Origin: an uncultured Bacteroidota bacterium
Lineage (GTDB): Bacteria; Bacteroidota; Bacteroidia; B-17B0; Aurantibacillaceae
Length of the DNA: 13,747 bases
Assembly: GCA_903923915.1 (NCBI GenBank)
Contig: CAIXZI010000585.1
Location: 1 to 13,747 of the forward strand
Reading direction: 5' to 3'
Shown: in pieces, positions 1 to 9,100 of the stretch
Layout of the letters: each line of letters opens with the position of its first letter
Position numbering within the stretch: position 1 is the stretch's first letter
Translations under genes and position numbers: made by a program
The notes under the pieces: generated by a model
Seen by the model: the letters and a program-made list of their open reading frames with translations, nothing else
Database searches by the model: none
Told to the model about the DNA's origin: nothing

Positions 1-395
1 CTGTCTATTTTAGATTTCTCTATTTTTTGCTTTTTTCCAGGCCCAAACCCCCAGGCGTTAACTATTGGGTAAACCGTAGGGTCAAAAGCACCATCAGTAT
101 TTTTCCAAACTTCTTTTGCTTTATTAAAACAGGCAATAAAATATTTATCTACCACTACATTTTTTTCGTTTGCATTTATACGTGAAATAATAGAAGTAGG
201 AATATACGTAGAAACCGACTTATCAAAATCTTCCAGAAGTTTTACCACATCTGTCTGAACATCCCTAAATTGAGGGTCGTAATAGGTTATATGATACGTT
301 GTGCCTTGCGCAAAGCCTTCAAACTTCATAAGTTCTTGTGCAAAAAGAGGTGCGCTTAACAAAAACAACCCAAGGATACATGCTATTTTTTTCAT
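1..395 (-). CDS. apbE: FAD:protein FMN transferase ApbE, 5' fragment cut by window edge
   Basis: Translating the minus strand from ATG at 395 gives 131 codons with no stop before the window edge, so the C-terminal part is missing. Residues 1-19 form a signal peptide ending SAPLFA|QE, which implies export to the periplasm. The mature part shows ApbE family hallmarks: FAQGTTYHITYY (28-39), the Ser/Tyr-rich segment DKSVSTYIPTSIISRIN (58-74), and DGAFDPTVYPIVNAWGFG (101-118). Known role of the family: it transfers FMN from FAD to a Ser/Thr of exported flavoproteins such as NqrB/NqrC or RnfG/RnfD, using Mg2+. No such substrate gene lies in the window, so the target cannot be named. The gene sits beyond the tRNA-Glu terminator and is probably transcribed separately, although I found no good promoter match just upstream of it. 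Family call is secure; completeness of the gene is unknown. Confidence 0.9.
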   Translation of the reverse strand, partial: MKKIACILGLFLLSAPLFAQELMKFEGFAQGTTYHITYYDPQFRDVQTDVVKLLEDFDKSVSTYIPTSIISRINANEKNVVVDKYFIACFNKAKEVWKNTDGAFDPTVYPIVNAWGFGPGKKQKIEKSKID

Positions 396-450
396 GATTT
401 ATAGAGATTGGATTTTATAATTTGATTATGGTTTTAGCTAGTATTAAATG

Positions 451-481
451 AAAAACGGCAACCAATTTCTCAGTTGCCGTT
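451..481 (-). terminator. Rho-independent terminator after tRNA-Glu
   Basis: Read on the minus strand, AACGGCAAC (481-473) pairs perfectly with GTTGCCGTT (462-454) across a 10-nt loop and runs into a T-tract ending at 451. It starts 10 nt past the 3' end of the tRNA-Glu gene, so it most likely ends that transcript and separates it from apbE. On the plus strand the stem is also followed by A then five T, so it could work in both directions. Confidence 0.8.
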
Positions 482-491
482 ATTTTTGATG

Positions 492-563
492 TAGCCCGTA
501 CGAGAATCGAACTCGTGTTTCGTCCGTGAAAGGGACGCGTCCTAACCCCTAGACGAACGGGCC
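492..563 (-). tRNA. tRNA-Glu (anticodon TTC)
   Basis: The minus strand from 563 to 492 folds as a 72-nt tRNA. The acceptor GGCCCGT pairs with ACGGGCT (G1-U72 wobble). The D-stem is GTCT/GGAC. The anticodon stem CGTCC/GGACG encloses the loop CTTTCAC with anticodon TTC, which reads GAA/GAG. The T-arm is ACGAG-TTCGATT-CTCGT, with a 4-nt variable region and discriminator A. CCA is not encoded, so it must be added after transcription. The gene has its own promoter (581-611) and terminator (451-481), so it forms an independent unit in the gap between the unknown gene and apbE. Confidence 0.96.
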
Positions 564-580
564 ATTTTTTAATGGGAGTG

Positions 581-611
581 CAAATTTATACAAAATTTTT
601 AATCTGCCAAA
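581..611 (-). promoter_or_regulatory. Bacteroidota-type promoter of tRNA-Glu
   Basis: On the minus strand TTTG (611-608) is followed after exactly 19 nt by TAAATTTG (588-581). This is a full match to the Bacteroidota sigma-ABfr consensus TTTG-N19-TAnnTTTG. The expected start of transcription is near 574, about 10 nt before the mature tRNA. It is the best promoter match in the window. Confidence 0.75.
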
Positions 612-614
612 AAA

Positions 615-1316
615 TTACCAAGCTATTTCATCGCCAATATTTCCTCCGGCTTGTGATTTGAAACCCAATCGTTTACCTGTTTTAAGTTTATCGCTTTGCA
701 CACGCTCAATTATCTCATTTAAAGATATTTCACGCACGGTTTCGGATGGAGGGGTGTATAAATCAAAGCTAATGGCATAGGTTATTAAATCGTAAACAAT
801 CTCTTGTATGGCGGTGTTACTAATAGCCTCGTCAGAAAAATTGCTGTATTTATACCCCAAAGGCGATTTTGTCTCTAAAAAAAACCTGTTTTCTCTATTA
901 ATAAATATGCGCGATATAAGATAACCCAAATCTTGTAAGCGGTTGTACTTAAAGCTATCTGCCAAAAAATTATACACGTATATAATGCCGCAATACGAGT
1001 TAAGTTCATTTTGTTTTACATACCCTGTTTTAAACATGGGATGAGCCTTATCAAACTCAAACACATTGCTGTGCATGTAAAACACCAACATATCGCCGGC
1101 CACTTTTAACTCTATTTCATGGTCGCTGGTAAAACGATATTCAACCGAAATACGTTTATCTATTTGTTGCGCCTCTTTTCTTAAATCTTCGGCAATATCT
1201 TTTACAACTTCTTTTAAAACATCAAACGTATTGTGTGCGTTGTTATACACATCTTGCTTCATGACTGATTTTTCGCGAAGCATTTGTATTATTTTTTCTC
1301 TTTGGTTATCAGCCAT
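615..1316 (-). CDS. Conserved protein of unknown function downstream of proS
   Basis: This gene encodes 233 residues and I do not recognise a named domain. There is no signal peptide or hydrophobic membrane segment, so it is probably cytoplasmic. Residues 1-70 are highly charged and likely helical (REKIIQMLREKS, then DVLKEVVKDIAEDLRKEAQQ). The middle, about 70-170, mixes beta-like and aromatic stretches (GDMLVFYMHSNVFEF, YCGIIYVYNFLADSF). The C-terminus is Gly-rich and ends in Trp. The ATG at 1316 lies 24 nt after the proS stop on the same strand, with no terminator between, so the two are probably cotranscribed. I recall unannotated genes of this kind beside proS in other Bacteroidota, but that is memory, not a search. 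A link to translation is inferred from position only. Reading frame and codon use look like a real gene. Confidence 0.75.
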   Translation of the reverse strand: MADNQREKIIQMLREKSVMKQDVYNNAHNTFDVLKEVVKDIAEDLRKEAQQIDKRISVEYRFTSDHEIELKVAGDMLVFYMHSNVFEFDKAHPMFKTGYVKQNELNSYCGIIYVYNFLADSFKYNRLQDLGYLISRIFINRENRFFLETKSPLGYKYSNFSDEAISNTAIQEIVYDLITYAISFDLYTPPSETVREISLNEIIERVQSDKLKTGKRLGFKSQAGGNIGDEIAW

Positions 1317-1340
1317 GATTGTTATTTTTAATTCAACAAA

Positions 1341-2807
1341 TTAATATGCAATAGCAAACAAAACCCTTTGTTCTGAAGGCTTTCCGCTATAAATACATTT
1401 TCCGTTTTCTTTTTTATTGCCTAAAGGAATGCAACGAATAGTAGCTTTGGTTTCTTCTTTTATTTTTTGCTCAGTTTCAGGTGTGCCATCCCAATGCGCA
1501 TAAATAAATCCGCCTTTATCAAGTGCTTTTTTAAATTCTTCGTAGGTATCCACTTGATGCATACTTTCTTCACGGCGAGCCAACGCTTTTTTATAAAGGT
1601 TATCCTGAATTTCTTTTAATAGATTTTCAATATTATTTTCGATGCCTTCAATTGGTAAAACTTCTTTTGTGAGTTCATCTCTGCGGGCAACCTCTACGGT
1701 TCCGCTTGCTAAATCGCGTTCGCCGATAGCAATACGCACCGGAATACCTTTCATTTCATATTCGGCAAATTTCCAACCCGGACGCTGTGTATCGCGATTA
1801 TCATATTTAACTGAAATGCCTTTTGCTTCTAATTTTTGTTTGATAGGTGCAATGGCTTCATTCATTTTGGCAAGTCCTTCATCGCCTTTATAAATTGGCA
1901 CAATAACCACTTGTGTATGCGCTAATTTTGGCGGAATTACCAAGCCTTTATCATCGCTGTGCGACATAATTAGTGCTCCCATTAAACGCGTTGAAACACC
2001 CCATGATGTTGCCCACACGTAATCTAAAACCCCTTCCTTGTTGGTAAACTTTACATCAAATGCTTTTGCAAAATTTTGTCCAAGAAAGTGAGAAGTACCC
2101 GCCTGTAAGGCTTTGCCATCTTGTAACATAGCCTCAATGCAATAAGTATCAAGGGCTCCGGCAAAACGTTCGTTAGCGGTTTTCACGCCTTTCACTACCG
2201 GAACAGCCATAAAATTTTCTACAAAATCGGCATAAACATTTAGCATGCGCTCAGTTTCTTCAACGGCTTCTTGTGCAGTAGCATGGGCTGTATGCCCTTC
2301 CTGCCAAAGGAATTCGGCTGTACGCAAAAACAAACGCGTGCGCATTTCCCAACGTACAACATTTGCCCATTGATTAACTAAAATAGGTAAATCTCTATAC
2401 GATTGTATCCAGCCTTTGTAAGTGTGCCAAATAATAGTTTCGGATGTTGGGCGAACAATTAATTCTTCTTCCAATTTAGCATCAGGGTCAACAATAATTC
2501 CGTTCTCCGAATTTTTTAAACGATAATGTGTAACAACAGCACACTCTTTGGCAAAACCATCAACATGACTAGCTTCTTTACTGAAAAATGATTTTGGAAT
2601 AAATAATGGAAAGTAAGCATTCACATGCCCCGTATCTTTAAACATTTTATCTAATGCCTGTTGCATTTTTTCCCAAATGGCATACCCGTTTGGCTTAATA
2701 ACCATGCAACCTCTAACAGCGCTATGCTCTGCTAAATCTGCTTTGGCAACTAAATCGTTGTACCACTTGCTAAAATCTTCTGCTCTGCTTACTAACTCTT
2801 TGCTCAT
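1341..2807 (-). CDS. proS: Prolyl-tRNA synthetase, class-IIc (archaeal/eukaryotic-like) form
   Basis: ProRS attaches proline to tRNA-Pro in the cytoplasm. From the ATG at 2807 the protein has 488 residues, the usual size for the short form that lacks the bacterial editing insertion. Class II features are clear: RPTSETIIW (119-127), motif 2 region [25 protein letters not shown] (151-175, key R152 and E154), [12 protein letters not shown] (236-247), and motif 3 [11 protein letters not shown] (270-280). These are followed by the anticodon-binding domain starting near THTQVVIVP and the conserved C-terminal Tyr of this form (RVLFAIAY). The frame stays open to an ATG at 2876, but the extra 23 residues ([13 protein letters not shown]...) are not family-like and overlap a candidate promoter, so I prefer 2807. 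The unknown gene follows 24 nt downstream. Confidence 0.95.
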   Translation of the reverse strand: MSKELVSRAEDFSKWYNDLVAKADLAEHSAVRGCMVIKPNGYAIWEKMQQALDKMFKDTGHVNAYFPLFIPKSFFSKEASHVDGFAKECAVVTHYRLKNSENGIIVDPDAKLEEELIVRPTSETIIWHTYKGWIQSYRDLPILVNQWANVVRWEMRTRLFLRTAEFLWQEGHTAHATAQEAVEETERMLNVYADFVENFMAVPVVKGVKTANERFAGALDTYCIEAMLQDGKALQAGTSHFLGQNFAKAFDVKFTNKEGVLDYVWATSWGVSTRLMGALIMSHSDDKGLVIPPKLAHTQVVIVPIYKGDEGLAKMNEAIAPIKQKLEAKGISVKYDNRDTQRPGWKFAEYEMKGIPVRIAIGERDLASGTVEVARRDELTKEVLPIEGIENNIENLLKEIQDNLYKKALARREESMHQVDTYEEFKKALDKGGFIYAHWDGTPETEQKIKEETKATIRCIPLGNKKENGKCIYSGKPSEQRVLFAIAY

Positions 2808-2824
2808 AAATTCTGTTAAATAAA

Positions 2825-2853
2825 TTGGGTTTGGAATAGTTTTTGTAACTTTA
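2825..2853 (+). promoter_or_regulatory. Candidate promoter of the lipoprotein/porin operon
   Basis: On the plus strand TTG (2825-2827) is followed after 18 nt by TAACTTTA (2846-2853), one mismatch from the Bacteroidota -7 box TAnnTTTG. Transcription would start near 2860, about 40 nt before the lipoprotein ATG. The match is imperfect, and the site lies inside the predicted proS leader. Confidence 0.35.
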
Positions 2854-2873
2854 CAATAACAAATTCTGCCACA

Positions 2874-2881
2874 CAAAAGTA
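2874..2881 (-). promoter_or_regulatory. Candidate -7 box of the proS promoter
   Basis: On the minus strand TACTTTTG (2881-2874) matches the Bacteroidota -7 consensus TAnnTTTG exactly. No good TTTG box is found 19-21 nt upstream, which weakens the call. A start near 2867 would give a leader of about 60 nt to the ATG at 2807 and would exclude the longer start at 2876. Confidence 0.4.
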
Positions 2882-2902
2882 GAATTTAAACGTTTAGAAG
2901 CC

Positions 2903-4354
2903 ATGAAAAAATTAAGCATATTATTTATTGGTTGTTTTTGTTTAACAGTGATAAGTTGCAAAACACGTTTTGATAATTTGGCTGCCAACAGCAATGATGA
3001 TGTATATTATAATCCTGCCAAAGACCCACAACCTTTTGCAAACAATACACAAAACAATAATGCTCAATATCAAAGCAATAACAAACAGCAAGGTTATAAC
3101 CCCAATGCAGGTAAAATTGCTGCAACGCATGCAGATAGCATAAATCCAAACTACAAAGATCCTAAGTTTAATTATGATGATTATTACGATAATGCTTATG
3201 CAGCAAGGGTAAGTAGGTTTCAAAACCCTATTTATGGAACAGGATATTATGATAGCTATTACACCAATCAATATTCTTATACCGGCAATCCAAGCAATTA
3301 CGGAAACAGCATTTACAATAATTACCCAAGTAGTATGTACAATTCTTACAATAACTATGGCATGGGCAATTACGGTATGTATGGCTACAATCCTTACGGA
3401 ATGAATAACATGTATGGCAGTGGTTACGGAAGTAGTTTAAGTATGGGCATGGGTTATGGTAGTATGTATGGCTCGGGCTATGGCATGGGTTACAATCCTT
3501 TTGCTATGAATTATGGTGGCTACAACCCTTACGGAATGAGCGGTTATGGTTATAATCCATACGGCATGGGAATGGGTTACGGTGGTTACAACCCTTATGG
3601 AATGGGTTACAGTCCTTATGGCTATGGTGGAGGCTACGGTTACGGCATGGGTGGTTATGGCTACAATCCTTATAGCACAATGAATTATGGTGGATATTCA
3701 AACCCTTATGATTATAACAGCGCTGCAACCTACCATGGTCCACGCACAACACACACAGGTGGCAACAGTACAATTACCTCATCTAATGGTCCGCGTGGAT
3801 TGCGCGAAGCAGCCCCCGAGCCTAATTCTGCACCGCATTTAAATAATCCAATTGTAGCAGCATCTCCGGCAAGCATGGAAAGATTTAATCAGGTTTCTAT
3901 TCCAAAAGAGACTATGATAAAAATTACTGAATCAAAATCTCCTACCCGATTTAATCCACAATACCAACCCGTAAGCGGCGGTAACACAATGCCTGCAAAT
4001 AATGGTTTTCAGCAACAAAATGCGGGCCCGAGGGGTGGATTTAATCAAAACGGAAATAATACGGCAACTTATCCAAACACAGGCAGACCAACAGAAAACA
4101 TACCACAAACCAAACCAACCAGGTGGTTTAATAGTGGTAATGTAGAAAACAACAATAGCAGTAACACACGTCCAACAAACAATTATAACGAAAATAATGG
4201 CGGAGGGTTTTCTGCGCCAACTCGCGGTAATAGTTGGGGTGGTAATAGCGGTGGTAGTTGGGGCGGCAACAGTGGCGGCGGAGGCGGTGGTCGTAGTGGA
4301 AGCTTTGGTGGTGGAGGCGGCGGAGGCGGTCACACAGGCGGCGGAAGACGCTAA
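2903..4354 (+). CDS. Tyr/Gly/Asn-rich low-complexity lipoprotein
   Basis: This gene encodes 483 residues. Residues 1-19 are a lipoprotein signal peptide with lipobox VISC, so Cys19 should be lipidated and the protein membrane-anchored outside the cytoplasm. Residues 30-70 are Asn/Gln-rich. About 91-127 ([19 protein letters not shown], then [11 protein letters not shown]) is the least repetitive part and resembles a block I recall from Bacteroidota envelope proteins. Residues 130-270 are built from Tyr, Gly, Asn, Pro and Met, with four exact YNPYGM units and variants such as YNPFAM and YSPYGY. Residues 290-410 are Ser/Pro/Asn-rich, and the tail is almost pure Gly with SWGGNSGG units and a closing GGGRR. 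No enzyme domain is visible. A structural or surface role, perhaps with the porin encoded 20 nt downstream, is inference. The function is unknown. Confidence 0.85.
   Translation: MKKLSILFIGCFCLTVISCKTRFDNLAANSNDDVYYNPAKDPQPFANNTQNNNAQYQSNNKQQGYNPNAGKIAATHADSINPNYKDPKFNYDDYYDNAYAARVSRFQNPIYGTGYYDSYYTNQYSYTGNPSNYGNSIYNNYPSSMYNSYNNYGMGNYGMYGYNPYGMNNMYGSGYGSSLSMGMGYGSMYGSGYGMGYNPFAMNYGGYNPYGMSGYGYNPYGMGMGYGGYNPYGMGYSPYGYGGGYGYGMGGYGYNPYSTMNYGGYSNPYDYNSAATYHGPRTTHTGGNSTITSSNGPRGLREAAPEPNSAPHLNNPIVAASPASMERFNQVSIPKETMIKITESKSPTRFNPQYQPVSGGNTMPANNGFQQQNAGPRGGFNQNGNNTATYPNTGRPTENIPQTKPTRWFNSGNVENNNSSNTRPTNNYNENNGGGFSAPTRGNSWGGNSGGSWGGNSGGGGGGRSGSFGGGGGGGGHTGGGRR
3353..3715 (+). repeat. Degenerate in-gene repeats encoding YNPYGM / GYG units
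   Basis: Within the lipoprotein gene, short units such as tacaaccctta(t/c)gg and ggttacgg/ggctatgg recur with varied third-codon bases. At the protein level YNPYGM occurs four times exactly, with related YNPFAM, YSPYGY and YNPYST. The synonymous variation suggests old repeats kept by selection on the protein rather than a recent tandem expansion. Confidence 0.7.
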
Positions 4355-4374
4355 GCAATCTATTTAAAATAATT

Positions 4375-5940
4375 ATGACAAAGAAAATTTTTGCACTTGT
4401 TGCACTTTTAGTAAATGCTATTGCCTTTGCCCAAAATGATGTAGATGCTATGCGCTACTCTCAAACATCATCCTACGGCGATGCACGCTTTATGGCTATG
4501 GGTGGCGCTTTTGGATCTTTAGGCGCAAATGTTTCTTGCATAAATTTTAACCCGGCTGGTATTGCTATGTATAGAAAAGGAGAATTGGTGTTAACACCCG
4601 GGCTTCAATTTCAATCAGCAACAGCAAACCATTACGGCACTAATTCATCTGATTTTTCAACTAAATTAAGTCTTTCCAATATTGGTTTTGTTGCCGCATG
4701 GAATCAACAACCAAAAAGCACGCAAACTACTGCTTATCAACCATATAATGGAGATAGATACGGCCCAGGCAGCAATACACCTCAACCGCCAAAACAAAAT
4801 AAAACTCAAGACATACCAGATCGTTGGGCTTTTGGTATAAACTTTAATAGAGTGGCCGATTTTAATTATCACACTACTATTGAGGGTTATGCAAAAGGCA
4901 GTTCTATTTCTAATAGTTTTAGAGATGCGGCAAACGGGTATGGCCCTGCTCAATTATCTGATTATTACGAGGGGATGGCTTATCAAACGTATTTAATAAA
5001 CCCAAGCACAGATAGTAGCCATTATTACAATTGGCCAGATTATGCAAACAATGCCCAAACGTTGAAACAAACTAAATCCATCCAATCATCGGGCAGAGTA
5101 GGGGAGTTGGCTTTTGCTTTGGCACATAGCTTTCATGATCAGTTTTATATTGGCGGTGGCATTGGCGTTCCGTTTGCTAAATACAATTATCTATCAACTT
5201 ATACCGAAACAGATGATAAAGGGCAAGTTCCTTATTTCAACTCTTTACAATTTCAAGAAAACATAACCACAAGTGGTGTTGGTTTTAATTTAAAAGGAGG
5301 CGCTATTTATCGAACTAAAAAAGGAGTTAAGTTTGGTTTATACGCACAAACATCTACCTATTATAAGTTTACCGATAATTATCAAAACACCTTATACGCA
5401 GTTTTTGATTCGCTGCCATCTTATTTAGGATCTTCAACAAATTCGCCATCATACACCTCTCAGCCTGGAACATATTCTTATAAAATGCGCACGCCGGGCA
5501 AAGTTGGTGCAAGTGTTTCTTATGTGTATAATAAATTATTGGCTTTTAGTTTAGATGGCGAGTATGTAAATTATGCAGGCGCAAAGTATAACGATAACAT
5601 TACTTTTTTTGATGTAAATAACGCCATACAAAAAAAATATGCAGGTACAGCCAATATAAAAGCAGGTGTAGAATTAAATATCAGGCCGGTTGTTTTGCGT
5701 GCAGGCTTTGGTAGTTATGGTTCTCCGTTTGGCGATGTGCTTAGCGGTAAATACGTTAGAAACTCTTTTTCTGGAGGGGTTGGTTTTAGAGGCTCGCATA
5801 ATGTTTATTTAGATTTAGGTTTTACTTATACTGTATGGTCTGAACATTATTATGTGATTGACCCAATGTATGTGCAGCCATCTAATATAAATTACTCTAC
5901 GCTTTATGTAACAGCTACATTAGGCATAAAGTTTAATTAG
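4375..5940 (+). CDS. OmpP1/FadL/TodX-family outer-membrane transport protein
   Basis: This 521-residue protein starts with a signal peptide cleaved after AIAFA (19|20). The N-terminus has the family pattern: SYGDARFMAMGGAFGSLGAN (33-52) then FNPAGIAMYRKGELVLTPGL (58-77), including the NPAG motif seen in FadL-type barrels. The rest alternates aromatic and small residues in beta strands and ends in a strand-like LGIKFN, as expected for an outer-membrane beta-barrel. Known family members import hydrophobic compounds such as fatty acids or aromatics. Bacteroidota copies are often labelled hemin receptor without proof, and the substrate here is unknown. The start lies 20 nt after the lipoprotein stop with no terminator, so the pair is likely one operon. 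The genomic position next to proS is, from memory, common in this phylum. Confidence 0.85.
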   Translation: MTKKIFALVALLVNAIAFAQNDVDAMRYSQTSSYGDARFMAMGGAFGSLGANVSCINFNPAGIAMYRKGELVLTPGLQFQSATANHYGTNSSDFSTKLSLSNIGFVAAWNQQPKSTQTTAYQPYNGDRYGPGSNTPQPPKQNKTQDIPDRWAFGINFNRVADFNYHTTIEGYAKGSSISNSFRDAANGYGPAQLSDYYEGMAYQTYLINPSTDSSHYYNWPDYANNAQTLKQTKSIQSSGRVGELAFALAHSFHDQFYIGGGIGVPFAKYNYLSTYTETDDKGQVPYFNSLQFQENITTSGVGFNLKGGAIYRTKKGVKFGLYAQTSTYYKFTDNYQNTLYAVFDSLPSYLGSSTNSPSYTSQPGTYSYKMRTPGKVGASVSYVYNKLLAFSLDGEYVNYAGAKYNDNITFFDVNNAIQKKYAGTANIKAGVELNIRPVVLRAGFGSYGSPFGDVLSGKYVRNSFSGGVGFRGSHNVYLDLGFTYTVWSEHYYVIDPMYVQPSNINYSTLYVTATLGIKFN

Positions 5941-5990
5941 TTTCTACATACTTCTTCGGAAAATAATATCTTAGGTAAAAAAGAGTGCAA

Positions 5991-6055
5991 GTCATCCTGA
6001 GCCTGTCGAAGGATTGGGGCAGGCAACGTTCATATTTCGACAAGCTCAATATGAC
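5991..6055. repeat. Dispersed inverted repeat, copy 1 (arms point inward)
   Basis: The left arm (5991-6014) and the reverse complement of the right arm (6032-6055) share 19 of 24 bases around the core GTCATNNTGAGCNTGTCGAA, with a 17-nt loop. Together they could form a long hairpin downstream of the porin gene and might act in transcript ending or stability. Related copies lie at 10073-10096 and 12363-12417. Similar elements are scattered between genes in many Bacteroidota (from memory). The rest of the 5941-6190 gap holds only AT-rich sequence and the candidate promoter at 6138-6171. Confidence 0.85.
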
Positions 6056-6137
6056 TACACACTATTTCTAAAAGAAATCTGATAAAATAATCTGCTTGTT
6101 TTATCGTTCATAATCTCTGTAAAAGGGCTTTGTGTTA

Positions 6138-6171
6138 TTTTGTTTGCATTGAGCCTTTTTTACTAAATTCG
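6138..6171 (+). promoter_or_regulatory. Candidate promoter of the GT117/deacetylase operon
   Basis: TTTTG (6138-6142) is followed after 21 nt by TAAATTCG (6164-6171), one base from the TAnnTTTG -7 consensus. A second TTTG at 6143-6146 gives a shorter 17-nt spacing. Transcription would begin about 10-15 nt before the ATG at 6191, a short leader. Confidence 0.45.
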
Positions 6172-6190
6172 CCACACATTAATAGATAAT

Positions 6191-9100
6191 ATGAACTATA
6201 AAAAATTAAACAACATAGTAGGATGGCTTATTTGTGCCGTTGCCACCTTTACCTATTGCTCTACCATTGAGCCAAGCGCAAGTTTTTGGGATTGTGGCGA
6301 GTACATTGCCTGTTCGTATAAATTAGAGGTTGGTCACCCACCGGGAGCACCTTTCTTTTTATTGATTGCCCGTTTCTTTTCTATGTTCTCTTTTGGAGAT
6401 CCGGCTAAAGCGGCCATGATGATTAACGTTATGAGTGGTTTATGCAGTTCATTTACTATCTTATTTTTATTTTGGACAATCACTCGTTTGGCTAAAAAAA
6501 TGATAGCTCCACAAGGCACTGAGCTTGATAATGGTAAAATGTGGGCTATTTTAGGAAGTGGTGCAATTGGCGCATTAGCATACACTTTTTCAGATTCGTT
6601 TTGGTTCTCGGCCGTTGAAGGTGAGGTTTACGCTATGAGTAGTTTATTTACTGCTGCAGTTTTTTGGGCTATTTTAAAATGGGAAGAAGAGGCCGACGAG
6701 CCTTCATCAATGCGTTGGTTAATTTTAATTGCATACTTAACCGGTTTATCGGTTGGAGTCCATTTACTTAACTTATTGGTTATTCCTTCCATCTGCTTTA
6801 TTTATTATTTCAAAAAATATAAATTCAGCTGGAAAGGCTTTACCATTGCAGGCCTTATTTCTGTTGTGTTACTAGGTGGTATTCAAGGCGGTATCATTCC
6901 TGGCATTGTTAAACTTTCTGCCGATTACGAATTGTTTTTCATCAACAAATTAGGCATGCCATTTAACACTGGTACGATGTTGTACTTTGTGATTCTTATT
7001 TCATTAATCACTTCTGCTATTGTTTATTCGCTTAACAAAAAAGAAACGTATTATAAACTAACTTTTGGTTTAGCTATTGCTTTTGCTTTATTGGCAACAG
7101 CTTCGGCGCAAACTGGAGGTGGTATGTTAGCTCGTTTAGTTCTTTTAGGCGGAATGGTTTATGCTATTCATTATCTAAAAAATAAAACTGCCGTATTAAA
7201 TGGTATTGCACTAAGTTTTGCGGTGATGATGATTGGTTACTCTTCATTCTTTGTATTAGTAATTCGTTCGCAAGCAAACACTCCTATGGATGAAAACAAT
7301 CCGGAGAATGCGCTTAACATGCTTTCTTATTTAAATCGTGAACAGTATGGCGATTGGCCTATTGGCTACGGACAATACTATAACGCACCAACAAATCCGC
7401 GTAATGAATTTAAAGACGGAACGCCAATTTATGGTAAAGACGTAAAAAATAAAAAGTACGTTGTTTTAGATGATCGTAAAAACTCGGTAGCTACTTACGA
7501 TGAAAGATTTTGTACTATTTTTCCGCGTATGTGGAGTCAGCAAAGTCAGCATGAAGCAGCTTATAAATATTGGGGTGATATAAAAGGCAAGCCAATTTCA
7601 ATTACAGATAATAACGGCGAAGCAAAAACAGTTTACGTACCAACCTTTGGCGAAAACCTAACTTACTTCTGGAGCTATCAAATTAAATATATGTACTTCC
7701 GTTATTTTGCCTGGAATTTTATTGGTAAGCAAAACGATGTACAGGGTTTAAACAATAACATTACCGAAGGCAACTGGATTACCGGTATTCAAGCGTTTGA
7801 TGCCATGCGCATAGATCAAGGTGCCGATTTAAAATCGTTACCAAGCAGTGTGCAAAATAATAAAGCAACCAATAAATTCTACGCACTTCCTTTCATACTT
7901 GGTTTATTGGGTATGTGGTTTCAATATAAAAAAGGCATTAAAGATGGCTTTGTAGTATTATGTTTATTTTTCTTTACAGGTTTTGCTATTACTATTTATT
8001 TAAATCAATATCCTTATCAACCACGTGAACGTGATTATGCGTATGCTGCCTCGTTCTATGCATATGCTATTTGGATTGGTTTAGGAGTATTATTTTTATA
8101 CGAATTTTTAGCTAAAAAAATAAATGCTAAAAATGCGGCTATTGCTGCAACTGCAGTAAGTTTAGTTGTACCTACGTTAATGGCTGCCGATGGTTGGGAT
8201 GATCATAGTCGTGCACACAAAACTATGGCAAGAGATTTTGCTATTAACTATTTAAACTCCTGTGCACCTAATGCTATATTGTTTACCAATGGAGATAACG
8301 ATACATTCCCGCTTTGGTACGCACAAGAGGTTGAAGGCATTCGTACGGATATACGAGTGGTTAATTTAAGTTTATTTCAAACAGATTGGTATATCAATCA
8401 ATGTCGTCGTGCAGCTTACGATTCTAAGCCATTGCCGTTTACAGCCAGCATGACTGAAGATAAATACGAAGCCAGTAAACGCGATATTGTTTATTTCTTT
8501 GATAAAAACATTGGTTATGTAAACATTAAAGAATTGATGGATTATGTAGCAAGTGATAATCCTGAAAATAAATACAACATGGGTAATGGCGAGCTTATGG
8601 ATATTTTACCAAGTAATAAATTTAGTTTACCTGTAGATTCAGCCAAAGTGGTTCAAAATGGCACCGTTTCTAAAGGCTTAGAAAACCGCATTGTAAAAAG
8701 TATAGATTGGCAATTAAAACGCCAGTACGTTACCAAAAATGATTTAATGGTTCTTGATTTATTAGCGGGCTTTAATTGGGAAAGGCCAATTTACTTTGCC
8801 GTTACTACTGGTAGAGAAGCCTACATTGGTTTAGAAGATTATTTGCAGTTAGAAGGATTAGCCTATCGCTTAACGCCAATTAAATCTACTAAGGAAGAAA
8901 TGCAAAATGGAGCTCGCATAAATTCAGATATTATGTACAATAATATCATGACTAAATTTCAATGGGGAGGCATGAGTTATCCTGGCATTTACTTAGATGA
9001 AAATGCTATGCGTTTTGCATCTAATATGCGCATACAAATTGGTGGATTAGCGTCGCAGCTTGTACAAGAAGGTAAAAAAGACAAAGCTCTTAAAGTGCTT

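Noticed and set aside
1642..1893. 83-codon open frame on the plus strand
   Set aside because: It lies wholly inside proS on the opposite strand; its composition is a reverse shadow of the synthetase and there is no start context or family signal.
2925..4358. Several open frames on the minus strand across the lipoprotein gene
   Set aside because: They arise because the Tyr/Gly/Asn codons of the plus-strand gene lack stop codons when read backward; the Cys/His- and Thr/Ala-rich products look artificial.
6081..6105. GATAAAA / TTTTATC inverted repeat considered as a terminator
   Set aside because: The stem is only 7 bp of A/T-rich pairs with an 11-nt loop and no following T-tract; chance pairing in AT-rich DNA is likely.
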